A DNA stretch of 64,000 bases, from positions 1,116,001-1,180,000 of the forward strand of contig OY723312.1 of NCBI GenBank assembly GCA_963210315.1, read 5' to 3'. Shown here piece by piece: positions 11,448 through 22,887 of this stretch (its first letter is position 1; the number at the start of each line of letters is the position of its first letter). The notes under the pieces are model-generated. The model searched no databases and was not told the DNA's origin. It worked only from the letters and a program-made list of their open reading frames with translations. This DNA is from Rhynchopus euleeides. Lineage: Eukaryota > Euglenozoa > Diplonemea > Diplonemida > Diplonemidae. Position numbers and translations under genes: made by a program.

Positions 11448-12680
11448 CCCTGGAGGCATCATCACTTGGAGCATCATGTTGGGGAGACAGGGGGGGGTGT
11501 GGGGTGAACGTGGCAGTGGGAGGGGTGGGGGTGGGGGTGGGTGGGGCTGCTTGGCATCTCGAGTTATTCCTTTGCACGCTCCTCGTTCATGATTCCCGTC
11601 ATCATAGCATCCTTGCCCCCCCCCCCCCTCCCACCACGTAGGAAGGAGGTCGACTCAAGCTGTGGTTCCTTTTCTCAGAAATAAGTCCCCCTCACAGACG
11701 ACCCTTCACTGATCTACTCCGGGGGGGGGGTGATAAGTAAGTTCAAAGACAAATGCTGTTCGGGGGGGTGTTCGGTAGAAGGAACCACAGCTTGAGTAGA
11801 CCTCCTTCCTACTTGGTGGGGGGGGGGCAAGGATGCTATCACGGTGGGATCTTGTAAATTTTACATGTATAACTACAAGTATATACATGTATTATACATG
11901 TATAATACTTGCATGTCAACTATTATACATGTATAATACATGTATATGCCTGAAATATACATGTAAAATACATGTATATCAAGTAAAAATACAAGTATAA
12001 TACTTGCATGTCAACTATTATACTTGTATTTTTACTTGATATACATGTATTTTACATGTATATTTCAGGCATTTACATGTATTTTACATGTATAATACTT
12101 GTCATGCAAGTATTATACATGTAAAATACTTGCATGACAAGTAAAATACATGTATAATACTTGCATGACAAGTAAAATACTTGCATGCAAGTAAAATACA
12201 TGTATTTTACTTGCATGCAAGTATTTTACTTGTCATGCAAGTATTATACATGTATAATACTTGCATGACAAGTATTATACATGTAAAATACATGTAAATG
12301 CCTGAAATATACATGTAAAATACATGTATATCAAGTAAAAATACATGTATAATAGTTGACATGCAAGTATTATACATGTATTTTTACTTGATATACATGT
12401 ATTTTACATGTATATTTCAGGCATATACATGTATTATACATGCATAATAGTTGACATGCAAGTATTATACATGTATAATACATGTATTATACTTGTAGTT
12501 ATACATGTAAAATTTACAAGATCCCACCGTGATGATGACGGGAATCATGAACGAGGAGCGTGCAAAAAAATAACTCGAGATGCCAAGCAGCCCCACCCAC
12601 CCACCCCTCCCACTGCCACGTTCACCCCCCCACCCCCCCTGTCTCCCCAACATGATGCTCCAAGAGATGTTGCCTCCGGG
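11448..12680. repeat. Large inverted repeat; one arm carries a PAL692 insertion
   Basis: The left arm is about 11448-11672. The right arm is about 11781-12680 and is split at 11839/12532 by the PAL692 element. The uninterrupted left arm reads ATCATAGCATCC, so it supplies the empty site. Spacer about 110 bp. Many differences are in C/G runs. Confidence 0.75.
11840..12531. mobile_element. PAL692 palindromic element, copy 1 (complete)
   Basis: The ends are CACGGTGGGATCTTGTAAAT and its exact complement ATTTACAAGATCCCACCGTG. The body is almost wholly ACATGT, ACTTGCATGCAAGT and TATTTCAGGCAT words arranged as one long imperfect palindrome. AT flanks both sides, and the empty site in the sister arm has a single AT, so a 2-bp duplication is likely. 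It is non-coding. Confidence 0.85.
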
Positions 12681-12798
12681 TAAGCGAGCTTTCGAGCACG
12701 CAGTGTCATTGGAAACCACTTCGTTTCACTACTCAGTACACCCTCTCAGATTCCTCATGTCGGCAACATTCAACTCAGAAGCAACTCCATCCGCGTCG

Positions 12799-12833
12799 CG
12801 CCGTGGCGTTGGGCGGAGCCCAACGCCACGGCG
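12799..12833. repeat. Strong hairpin, 16-bp stem
   Basis: CGCCGTGGCGTTGGGC, GGA, then the exact complement. It sits in a ~77-bp repeat that occurs again at 13073-13107 (loop AGA) and, through the tandem duplication, at about 16065 and 16339. It is not followed by a T run, so nothing marks it as a terminator. Confidence 0.75.
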
Positions 12834-13072
12834 ACCCAAGCCCACAGGTGCGACAAAAAAATCGTCAGCTGATTGAGGGTGTGATATGAGGGTTCCATCC
12901 AACAAGGATAACAAGGCGGCACTTTCAAAGTCCTGCCAAGGACAGCGCCACGTGGGTGTGTGCTTCTGATACTTATTATGTCATCATGTGAAACCCTGCC
13001 AACATCCCTGACACGCTCACGAAGAGCATGCCACGAGAAAAAAGGGCCCGACAAGCAACTCCACCCGCGTCG

Positions 13073-13107
13073 CGCCGTGGCGTTGGGCAGAGCCCAACGC
13101 CACGGCG
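13073..13107. repeat. Second copy of the 16-bp-stem hairpin
   Basis: Same stem as the hairpin at 12799 with loop AGA. Its flanks (GCAACTCCACCCGCGTCGCG and CGACCCAAGCCCACAGGCAC) match the first copy. Confidence 0.7.
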
Positions 13108-13435
13108 ACCCAAGCCCACAGGCACGACAATAATTCGCAAAAATTCACAAAAATTCACAAATGAGTTTGTGAACGTTTTGTGAAAGTTTGTGAAAGTTTG
13201 CGAAAATTTGCGAAAATTTGCGCAAGTTTGTGAAAGTTTGTGAAGTGTTTGTGAAAGTTTGTGAAGTGTTTGTGAAAATTTGTGAACTCTCAAAATTTCA
13301 ACTGGCCTGACAGCCCCATAACCAGGTGCAGATCAATGGGGGGGTTTCACACAACCGCAAGGGAACCCTTTTGTTGCCGCAGGTGGGAAAAGGAGGCACT
13401 TTGGCAGCAGCCCTCACCCCCCCCCCCTTTATGTT

Positions 13436-13502
13436 GGACAACGAGTGAAGGGTGATCATTCTTGTGCTCCCGTCAAATTCGATTTCACTACCCCCCCCCC
13501 CC
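13436..13502 (+). repeat. SHE copy
   Basis: GGACAACGAGTGAAGGGTGA through TTTCACTA and about 12 Cs. It is duplicated at 16702-16768. Confidence 0.7.
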
Positions 13503-14279
13503 TCCCCTCTTATGTTGGGGGTGATATCACACTCCTCTCCCTTTGCCCTGTCCGCTGTGGCTGTGTGCGCGCGCACACAGCAGCACGCCCAAACTGCATC
13601 GGGGCAAAACCACGTGAGGTTGTTGGGTTGTTCACCCCCCGGGGTGTGGCGCGCACAACGCCTCTCTCTCCGCCCCCCCCACCACCACCACCCCACCGCC
13701 CCCACTGTCTCCCCCGACCCCCGACCCCCGACCCCCTCACACACAGTACACTGTACCCTTCCTCTCCGCCATACACGCTAGTGGCCCTGCGGCTTGGCTA
13801 AACAATGCCAAATATATGCAGGCCGTGCGTTCCGTTCCGTTCCATGTTGATGTCACTGCAGCCCAACACTGCTGCTCTGCCTCGGCTGATCCAAAAGGGA
13901 AGCAAGGGGGTTGGCAGATGAGCGGGTTCTTGTGTGTGTTTCCGCGCGTATGTGGGGCGTTTCTTTCGCTTCTTTTTGCGGCCAGAACAGAGAGTGTTTC
14001 GGCGCAGAGACACGGCAAGATCACCCCCTCCGGGAGACCACGTGGCGTGTTACATCTGACGAGCTTGCTCGGATTTTGCTTCAGGATTGTAGCATCCGGC
14101 GACACGTTGTCAAACCATTGACTTGAGAACACAGAGGCTGTCTGCGGGGTTCTGTTTGGTAACCAGAGAGATGTGCAGCCATCGTGACGGGAGAAGGGGT
14201 TTCCTGCAGCTGGGATCACCAGAAAGCTCCGAGCGTACAGTGCAACACCACAACACACAGCCCGGGTGTAGCACTGGTT

Positions 14280-14437
14280 TTCAGACACAACCCTGCATAA
14301 CGAGTGAAGGCAGATCATCCCTGTGCTTCTACTTCTATTTCAATGCCCCTTCCCCCCCCAGGGCCAACCTGCATAACAAGTGAAGGGAGATCATTCTTGT
14401 GCTCCCTTCTAATTCGATTTCACTACTCCCCCCCCAG
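14280..14437 (+). repeat. Two SHE copies in tandem
   Basis: The first is about 14280-14361 (diverged, CAATGCCCC tail). The second is about 14366-14437 (TTTCACTACTCCCCCCCC). Both are duplicated at about 17546-17703. Confidence 0.65.
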
Positions 14438-14926
14438 GGCCTGGGTATCTGGTGTGGTGACTACAAAAAAGGGCTAACATTGTGAGAAGGTGCTGGGAGA
14501 CTTTCCCATTCACTCTCGACGATCAAACCCCCCCCAGGGCCTACTGCGATACATCTGTGTGCCCTCGATGGGGCCTCACAGAAGAGTGGCCCGGGCTTGT
14601 TGGAGCCTGTCCGACTTTAGGCTTGGGGTTGCTATGTAGTGGAGATCACACCCAAGAGATGGGTGTGATCGGTGAGAAGCGCCCGGTGCGCCCTGTGCTA
14701 ATTTTAAAAGAATCATGTGTGTGGGACAGTGGATATACACACCAAGAGCAAATGCTCGGTGTTGTCTGCACTCCTATAGAAAGATTCACGTCTGTGTGTG
14801 CGTGTGTGTGACTCTGTGTGTGTCCCAATCTGTGTGGTATCCCCCACATCCCGCTGTGTGTGTGCTCTCTGCGGCACACATGAGGAGATTCAACAAAGGA
14901 TTTCATATCAGACTTTCGGAGGAGGA

Positions 14927-15003
14927 GGAGGAGGGGGGGGGGGGGAGGAGAAGGGAGGGAGGGGGGGGGGGAGGAGAAGGGAGGGAGGGGGGGGGGGGAG
15001 GTG
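14927..15003 (+). repeat. GGA/poly-G tract
   Basis: GGAGGAGGAGGAGG followed by long G runs split by GGAGAAGGGAGGGAGG, with G-quadruplex potential. The counterpart at 18184-18266 differs in run lengths, which explains most of the difference between the two duplicated units. Confidence 0.8.
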
Positions 15004-15105
15004 CTCCGGAGTAGCTTCACCCCCCAGTTCTCTTTGCAGCGCGGCGCTTGTTTTAGCCGGCTGGAGAGGGGGGGGGGGGTGAAGAATTGGAGTCCCCCGA
15101 TCCCC

Positions 15106-15797
15106 CACAGTGGGATCTTGTAAATTTTACATGTATAACTACAAGTATATACATGTATTATACATGTATAATACTTGCATGTCAACTATTATACATGTAT
15201 AATACATGTATATGCCTGAAATATACATGTAAAATACATGTATATCAAGTAAAAATACAAGTATAATACTTGCATGTCAACTATTATACTTGTATTTTTA
15301 CTTGATATACATGTATTTTACATGTATATTTCAGGCATTTACATGTATTTTACATGTATAATACTTGTCATGCAAGTATTATACATGTAAAATACTTGCA
15401 TGACAAGTAAAATACATGTATAATACTTGCATGACAAGTAAAATACTTGCATGCAAGTAAAATACATGTATTTTACTTGCATGCAAGTATTTTACTTGTC
15501 ATGCAAGTATTATACATGTATAATACTTGCATGACAAGTATTATACATGTAAAATACATGTAAATGCCTGAAATATACATGTAAAATACATGTATATCAA
15601 GTAAAAATACATGTATAATAGTTGACATGCAAGTATTATACATGTATTTTTACTTGATATACATGTATTTTACATGTATATTTCAGGCATATACATGTAT
15701 TATACATGCATAATAGTTGACATGCAAGTATTATACATGTATAATACATGTATTATACTTGTAGTTATACATGTAAAATTTACAAGATCCCACCGTG
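15106..15797. mobile_element. PAL692 copy 2 (hybrid junction copy)
   Basis: The left end reads CACAGTGGGATC, like copy 3. The right end and its flank (CCCACCGTGATGATGACGGG) are those of copy 1. That is the product expected from unequal recombination between copies 1 and 3. Confidence 0.85.
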
Positions 15798-18373
15798 ATG
15801 ATGACGGGAATCATGAACGAGGAGCGTGCAAAAAAATAACTCGAGATGCCAAGCAGCCCCACCCACCCACCCCTCCCACTGCCACGTTCACCCCCCCACC
15901 CCCCCTGTCTCCCCAACATGATGCTCCAAGAGATGTTGCCTCCGGGTAAGCGAGCTTTCGAGCACGCAGTGTCATTGGAAACCACTTCGTTTCACTACTC
16001 AGTACACCCTCTCAGATTCCTCATGTCGGCAACATTCAACTCAGAAGCAACTCCATCCGCGTCGCGCCGTGGCGTTGGGCGGAGCCCAACGCCACGGCGA
16101 CCCAAGCCCACAGGTGCGACAAAAAAATCGTCAGCTGATTGAGGGTGTGATATGAGGGTTCCATCCAACAAGGATAACAAGGCGGCACTTTCAAAGTCCT
16201 GCCAAGGACAGCGCCACGTGGGTGTGTGCTTCTGATACTTATTATGTCATCATGTGAAACCCTGCCAACATCCCTGACACGCTCACGAAGAGCATGCCAC
16301 GAGAAAAAAGGGCCCGACAAGCAACTCCACCCGCGTCGCGCCGTGGCGTTGGGCAGAGCCCAACGCCACGGCGACCCAAGCCCACAGGCACGACAATAAT
16401 TCGCAAAAATTCACAAAAATTCACAAATGAGTTTGTGAACGTTTTGTGAAAGTTTGTGAAAGTTTGCGAAAATTTGCGAAAATTTGCGCAAGTTTGTGAA
16501 AGTTTGTGAAGTGTTTGTGAAAGTTTGTGAAGTGTTTGTGAAAATTTGTGAACTCTCAAAATTTCAACTGGCCTGACAGCCCCATAACCAGGTGCAGATC
16601 AATGGGGGGGTTTCACACAACCGCAAGGGAACCCTTTTGTTGCCGCAGGTGGGAAAAGGAGGCACTTTGGCAGCAGCCCTCACCCCCCCCCCCTTTATGT
16701 TGGACAACGAGTGAAGGGTGATCATTCTTGTGCTCCCGTCAAATTCGATTTCACTACCCCCCCCCCCCTCCCCTCTTATGTTGGGGGTGATATCACACTC
16801 CTCTCCCTTTGCCCTGTCCGCTGTGGCTGTGTGCGCGCGCACACAGCAGCACGCCCAAACTGCATCGGGGCAAAACCACGTGAGGTTGTTGGGTTGTTCA
16901 CCCCCCGGGGTGTGGCGCGCACAACGCCTCTCTCTCCGCCCCCCCCACCACCACCACCCCACCGCCCCCACTGTCTCCCCCGACCCCCGACCCCCGACCC
17001 CCTCACACACAGTACACTGTACCCTTCCTCTCCGCCATACACGCTAGTGGCCCTGCGGCTTGGCTAAACAATGCCAAATATATGCAGGCCGTGCGTTCCG
17101 TTCCGTTCCATGTTGATGTCACTGCAGCCCAACACTGCTGCTCTGCCTCGGCTGATCCAAAAGGGAAGCAAGGGGGTTGGCAGATGAGCGGGTTCTTGTG
17201 TGTGTTTCCGCGCGTATGTGGGGCGTTTCTTTCGCTTCTTTTTGCGGCCAGAACAGAGAGTGTTTCGGCGCAGAGACACGGCAAGATCACCCCCTCCGGG
17301 AGACCACGTGGCGTGTTACATCTGACGAGCTTGCTCGGATTTTGCTTCAGGATTGTAGCATCCGGCGACACGTTGTCAAACCATTGACTTGAGAACACAG
17401 AGGCTGTCTGCGGGGTTCTGTTTGGTAACCAGAGAGATGTGCAGCCATCGTGACGGGAGAAGGGGTTTCCTGCAGCTGGGATCACCAGAAAGCTCCGAGC
17501 GTACAGTGCAACACCACAACACACAGCCCGGGTGTAGCACTGGTTTTCAGACACAACCCTGCATAACGAGTGAAGGCAGATCATCCCTGTGCTTCTACTT
17601 CTATTTCAATGCCCCTTCCCCCCCCAGGGCCAACCTGCATAACAAGTGAAGGGAGATCATTCTTGTGCTCCCTTCTAATTCGATTTCACTACTCCCCCCC
17701 CAGGGCCTGGGTATCTGGTGTGGTGACTACAAAAAAGGGCTAACATTGTGAGAAGGTGCTGGGAGACTTTCCCATTCACTCTCGACGATCAAACCCCCCC
17801 CAGGGCCTACTGCGATACATCTGTGTGCCCTCGATGGGGCCTCACAGAAGAGTGGCCCGGGCTTGTTGGAGCCTGTCCGACTTTAGGCTTGGGGTTGCTA
17901 TGTAGTGGAGATCACACCCAAGAGATGGGTGTGATCGGTGAGAAGCGCCCGGTGCGCCCTGTGCTAATTTTAAAAGAATCATGTGTGTGGGACAGTGGAT
18001 ATACACACCAAGAGCAAATGCTCGGTGTTGTCTGCACTCCTATAGAAAGATTCACGTCTGTGTGTGCGTGTGTGTGACTCTGTGTGTGTCCCAATCTGTG
18101 TGGTATCCCCCACATCCCGCTGTGTGTGTGCTCTCTGCGGCACACATGAGGAGATTCAACAAAGGATTTCATATCAGACTTTCGGAGGAGGAGGAGGAGG
18201 GGGGGGGGGGAGGAGAAGGGAGGGAGGGGGGGGGGGAGGAGAAGGGAGGGAGGGGGGGGGGGGAGGTGCTCCGGAGTAGCTTCACCCCCCAGTTCTCTTT
18301 GCAGCGCGGCGCTTGTTTTAGCCGGCTGGAGAGGGGGGGGGGGGGGGTGAAGAATTGGAGTCCCCCGATCCCC
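15106..18373. repeat. Tandem duplication, unit 2
   Basis: Near-identical to 11840-15105. It repeats every feature of the first spacer: hairpins, the TTTGTGAA array, SHE copies and the GGA tract. No gene is recognised. Confidence 0.9.
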
Positions 18374-18683
18374 CACAGTGGGATCTTGTAAATTTTACAT
18401 GTATAACTACAAGTATATACATGTATTATACATGTATAATACTTGCATGTCAACTATTATACATGTATAATACATGTATATGCCTGAAATATACATGTAA
18501 AATACATGTATATCAAGTAAAAATACAAGTATAATACTTGCATGTCAACTATTATACATGTATTTTTACTTGATATACATGTATTTTACATGTATATTTC
18601 AGGCATTTACATGTATTTTACATGTATAATACTTGTCATGCAAGTATTATACATGTAAAATACTTGCATGACAAGTATTTTAC
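18374..18683. mobile_element. PAL692 copy 3 (left half only)
   Basis: Matches the left 310 bp of the element, with CACAGTGGG as its end, then breaks into an unrelated G/C-rich sequence at about 18684. Confidence 0.8.
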
Positions 18684-18934
18684 GGGGGGCTCCCCGCGGG
18701 CTGAGGTCAGGCTGGCGACCCAGGTTTTCAGGGTGACACCAGGATTTCCTCGAAATTTTGGGTGACCCCCACCCTGGTCGGGGGGGGGGGGTCCCTCGCA
18801 AAGTGGGGGACAGGGGGGGGGGTACACTGGCTACCTCCCGCACCTGTAGGAAAGGACCCCCCCCCCCCTTGTACCTGTACAGGGGGGGGTACTTTTACCC
18901 AATTGGCATTTCCCAGTAAGTGGTGTCAATAGGC
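18684..18934. other. Gene-free G/C-run stretch
   Basis: Contains several G and C runs and a GTACCTGTAC word. I see nothing coding. Confidence 0.5.
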
Positions 18935-19800
18935 ACCCCATGACCAAAATGACCCCACCACAATCCGCACGGATCCCAAATATCCCAAAGAACGGGTTTT
19001 TGGAAAATCCGAGGGGGGGGTCCCGCTGGGTGGGTAGGTGGGGTGGGGTGTGGGCTGGTGAAGGTGGCTGCCTCCCAGCCACCTTCACCCATGACCAGTC
19101 CCTGAACCAGACCCACGTTTCATGGGCGAAACTTGGCTCGTACACCACCAAAGTGACCCCACTGTGATCCGCAAAAATTCCAAACGTTCAAAAGAAAGGG
19201 GTTTTGGAACACCCGAGGAGGGGGTCCCACTGGGTGGGTGGGTGGGGTGTGGGCTGACTGCCTCCCAGCCACGCTGACCAGCCCCTGAACTAGACCCGTG
19301 TTTCATGGGTGACGCTTGGCTCGCACACCACCAAAGTGACCCCACTGTGATCCGCACAAATTCCAAACGTTCAAAAGAAAGGGGTTTTGGAACACCCGTG
19401 GAGGGGGTCCCGCTGGGTGGGTGGGTGTGGCTGCCTCCCAGTCACATTCCCTTAGGACAGCCCCTGAACCAGAGGCACATTTCATGGACGGTGTTTGGCT
19501 CCTAGACCCACAAAGTGACCCCACTACGATTCGCAAAAGTTCCAAACGTTCAGAAGAACGGGGTTTTGGAATACCCGTGGAGGGGGTCCCGCTGGGTGGG
19601 TGGGCTGGTGTGGCTGCCTCCCAGTCACATCCTCCTGTGGGCCAGCCTCCTATGACCAGACCCTGAATCAGACCCACATTTCATGGGTGAAGCTTGACAC
19701 CTCGACCCACAGTGTGACCCCACTACGATCCGCACAGATTCCAAATAGTCAAAAGAAAGGGGTTTCGGAACACCCGAGGAGGGGGTCCCGCTGATTTTGG
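18935..19800 (+). repeat. Degenerate tandem repeat, period about 180-191 bp
   Basis: The marker AAAGTGACCCCACTGTGATC and variants recur at about 19149, 19334, 19514 and 19705. They are followed each time by TTCCAAACGTTC, a GGGGTTTTGGAACACCCG word and GGGTCCCGCTGGGTGGG. A single diverged unit is seen again near 22088. Non-coding. Confidence 0.8.
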
Positions 19801-19978
19801 GTCACTTTCGGGTGATGTCAGGTACCTGGAGTGACCGCAGGTAGCCCATTTTCAGGGTGGGAGCCCTACTCGTACGTCACCCAGATTCAGCCCAAACCGT
19901 GCACCTCGGGTGCACGGTCGCCGGCAGCGCGCGGGCACCCGGAAACAGGCCGCATTTGCGCGCGCTGCCTGCACCCTG

Positions 19979-20225
19979 CACGGTGGGATCTTGTAAATTT
20001 TACATGTATAACTACAAGTATATACATGTATTGCCAGAAAAATACAAGTATAATAGTTGACATGCAAGTATTATACATGTATAATACTTGCATGTCGACT
20101 ATTATACATGTATAATACATGTATATGCCTGAAATATACATGTAAAATACATGTATATCAAGTAAAAATACAAGTATAATACTTGCATGTCAACTATTAT
20201 ACTTGTATTTTTACTTGATATACAT
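19979..20225. mobile_element. PAL692 copy 4 (internally shortened, right side lost)
   Basis: Begins CACGGTGGGATCTTGTAAAT. It ends in TTACTTGATATACAT, then a CAGATTCTG array. Confidence 0.75.
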
Positions 20226-20392
20226 CATGGTTTGACAGATTTCTGCCAGAATTTCACAGATTCTGGCAGATTCTGGGGATTCCAGATTTTTCAGATTTTT
20301 CAAAATCTGAGAAAATCTGTCCAGATTCTGGACAGATTTTTCCAGATTTTTCAGAATTCTGGAAATTCTGAGAAATCTGGAAAAATCGGGGG
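20226..20392. repeat. CAGATTCTG/CAGAATTTCTG word array
   Basis: Dense CAGATTTCTG, CCAGATTTTTCAGA and AAAATCTGAGAAAATCTG words give extensive local self-complementarity. It resembles the CAGAATTCTG array at 26093. Confidence 0.7.
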
Positions 20393-20398
20393 GGAGCG

Positions 20399-21653
20399 CG
20401 CGGAGCCCACCCCCGTGGTGTGGGCTCAGTGGATGCGGCTGCACAGTGGGGAAGACCTTCGGTCGACGGCTGACTGGACGGCCATAGCGGCTGCGGCTCG
20501 GGTCCTCCAGCTGGTGGTGCTGGTCCTCTCTGACAGCGCCTTTCCACAGGTGTTCCTCCCCGCGGGAGGGGCGCTGTTCCGGGGGGCGGTGGCGTTGCTG
20601 CACGTCAGACACCTAGGAGCCGACGGACACCCCCGGAACGAGGAGGGGCACTATGAGCCCCTGCTCATCCCGGCAGCCGTGCGGGACTACCTTCTCGCGC
20701 TACCAGCCACCCCAGCCTCCACCTCTGCCTCAACCTGCTCGACCGGGGCGGGTGACCTGCAGGTCGTCGTCGACGGGACCCGCTGCACCACAGAAGACTA
20801 CACGTGTGCTGGGCCCTGCGGTAAGACGGCGGCCACTCGCGCAGAGCACTGGCATTGCTCGTCGTGCTGGCGCCGCGTCTGCAGTGAGTGCGCGGCATCC
20901 TCGAGGACCTGCCCAGCGCGCGGCGGCGGCCCCCAGCGCCACGCGGATGCCCCCCAGGCAGCGGGTGGGCAGCCCCCTGCGGCGGCGGCGGCCTCCCACG
21001 AAGCGGGTGGCCCTCCCGCCCACAACAACTTGGCGCCAGGTGGTGCTCAGCAGAGTGGTGGCTCACACAACACAGCCCCAGCCCCCTCTGCCGCGCAGCC
21101 AGGTGGTGCCCAGCAGAGTGGTGGCTCATACAACACAGCCCCAGCCCCCCCTGCCGCCCCGGTGCCGCCAGTGCCGATGCCGCGGCCCCTCCCTGGGCCC
21201 TTGCCCCGTCAGCCAACCCAGGCGCCGCCGCAGGACCCCCGGGACACCAAACCACCCTTCCTCGCATCCGCTGCCGCGGCTCGTCGGGAGCAGTCTCTGA
21301 AGCAGGCGAAGAAGGTACGCGCCGAGGCCCGCAGCCGGATGTGCGCCCGGATGTCTGTGGACGAGGAGCCTCAGACACCGACCACGGGTGGACAGCAGGC
21401 GCAGGCAGTTGCGAATGGCGGCTTCAACAACAACGACCCAGCCCCTTCCGACTGCCGCATGACACACGCGTCCACCACCCCAACCACCCCCACCGAGATG
21501 TCGATGGACCCGCGCGCCGAAGACGAAGATCTATTCTCATTCGAGAATGCGCAGCGCGGCGTAGAGCGGAGCAACCGCACTCCCCCACGCGTTCCCCAGT
21601 TCCCCCCTCTCCCCTCCAGTGTTGAGCGCCCGCCCAGGGTACGTGACGTGTGA
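20399..21653 (+). pseudogene. OTU-like C-terminal fragment with Cys/His zinc cluster (probably a mobile-element ORF)
   Basis: The frame is open from the upstream PAL692 copy and ends at TGA 21651-21653. Protein-like sequence begins only at about 20399 (RAEPTPVVWAQWMRLHSG). The first ~90 residues fit the C-terminal half of an OTU cysteine protease: a W-rich start, the AAAARVLQLVVLVLSD strand-helix, and the GHYEPLL motif holding the expected catalytic His. The N-terminal half with the catalytic Cys is not present. Next comes a Cys/His cluster (CTTEDYTCAGPCGK, HWHCSSCWRRVCSECA), then a Pro/Ala/Gln-rich region with two PGGAQQSGGS repeats, a basic helix (EQSLKQAKKVRAEARS) and an acidic C-terminus. 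OTU domains and zinc clusters occur in some LINE polyproteins, so a retroelement relic is likely. A host gene is possible. No intron is evident. Confidence 0.5.
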
Positions 21654-22365
21654 AGTACCGACGCCCCGGCTTGCCGGGGCCTGGGCATTTGTTGATTCTC
21701 CCCGACCTCAGGGCCCTGTGAATGCTAGATCTCCCCGGTCCGGCCCTGTTTTTGTCCCGCCAGCACTGAGTCACCTGCAGCTCAACCCCGGCCAGTGCGC
21801 GGTGTGTTTGTCCTAGAGAGAAGCGAGAGTGAGAGGGATTTGAGGCCCCCCGCCCCCAGGTTCCCTGCCCACCTGGTCGCACCCAAGTGCCTCACACCGG
21901 TTCTCTCCCCACCCGGTGATCCACCTGACCAGGGGATAAGATAGGTCTGGTTTTCCGGTTTTCAAAACCAGGGTTTCCCGGTTCCCGGTTTTCTGGAAAA
22001 AAAAAAAAGGTCGATCTCATTTTTGGCGGTTTTTTTTGTGACTTTGGGACAGTAAAACAGTCAGAAAAAACGCCATAAAAAAATAGAAAGTGACCCCATC
22101 GTGATCCGCACAGAGCTCAAATAGTCCAAAGAAGGCAGAGAAGCGGAGAAGAAAAAATGGACCTAGCGGGTGGCCCGGTGGGGCCCGGTGGGTGGTGATG
22201 CCCTCGTCATGCAGGCCTCTTCTGTTTTGAAGGTGCACACATGGTGGACTCCAGCCACCCTAGCGAGTGTCTAAGAGGGAGTCTAAGACTGCAGTCTGTA
22301 CTGGAGACGGGAGTCTATTTTCCAGCTAATTTACGACTCCCGCTAGTTGAGACTCATGGGAGACA
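21654..22365. other. Gene-free stretch
   Basis: Contains a GCCCCGGCTTGCCGGGGC hairpin at about 21663 and TTTTCCGGTTTTC-like words near 21950-21995. A 65-codon frame at 21619-21816 overlaps the end of the OTU frame, with no recognised motif. Confidence 0.5.
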
Positions 22366-22415
22366 CACGGTGTACTCCAGCGGAGGTAGGGTAACCTCCG
22401 CTGGAGTTCACCGTG
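22366..22415. repeat. Long hairpin, 22-bp stem, 6-nt loop
   Basis: CACGGTGTACTCCAGCGGAG faces its complement around AGGGTA, with one mismatch. No T run follows. Function unknown. Confidence 0.7.
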
Positions 22416-22827
22416 TCGTCTGCCTCTGTGCAGCGTCACTCGGTGCCATCGAATACATGGCGACAGCCCACCAACTCGAGACAGATCTGCTTGTCTGGAG
22501 GGCTGAGACGAGAACACGAACGACTTTCAAGCAATCTTGAAGGTCGCCAAGCCTATTGGGGGCAACTAACAGATGAGATTTGTTTGTTGCCTGTCGTCAC
22601 AGCTAGGTGCCCATTTCCTCGATAACGGAATGTGTGCAGAGATCTCGTGGACCCTTTGGCCATTCTGTCGTGCACCCACTCCACCCACAACGCACACCTG
22701 TCACGAGTGGTCGCTCCCCCGTCCTCCTCCACCCTGAAGGTTGAACCCTCAAGGACCAGTGATCTCCTGCTGGCCGGGCTGCGATACAGCGAAGCCTTCC
22801 TACTTACAAGCGAATCCAGACTGTAGG

Positions 22828-22887
22828 GAACAGATGATCACTACCGTGGCCTCCGGCGGCTGGGGGGCTCCGCCCCCCAGACCCCCC
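22828..22887 (+). repeat. DM1, copy 3
   Basis: GAACAGATGATCACTACCGT plus the G/C hairpin. As near 9702, a GCGCGC-rich hairpin and AAAAATTTTC follow within 200 bp. Confidence 0.75.

Larger units (their letters stand above)
11840..15105. repeat. Tandem duplication, unit 1
   Basis: PAL692 copy 1 plus 2.57 kb of unique spacer. The same sequence recurs at 15106-18373, offset 3,266 bp. The spacer differs mainly in G-run length near 14930-15080. The spacer shows no convincing gene; its 148- and 193-codon minus-strand frames lack recognisable features. Confidence 0.9.

Noticed and set aside
11208-11577. SQTLHKLSQTFHKL-type repeat peptides, possible coiled coil
   Set aside because: They come from the TTTGTGAA minisatellite and recur only where that array recurs.
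12799-12833. Rho-independent-type terminator
   Set aside because: The strong stem has no following T run, lies in a eukaryotic repeat and follows no gene.
13737-14318. 193-codon minus-strand frame repeated at 17003-17584
   Set aside because: It is present twice only because of the tandem duplication. No domain, and it overlaps SHE sequence and C runs.
20187-20398. Start of the OTU frame within PAL692 and the CAGATTCTG array
   Set aside because: This part is read from repeat sequence (IFQIFQ-like) and cannot be an ancestral protein start.
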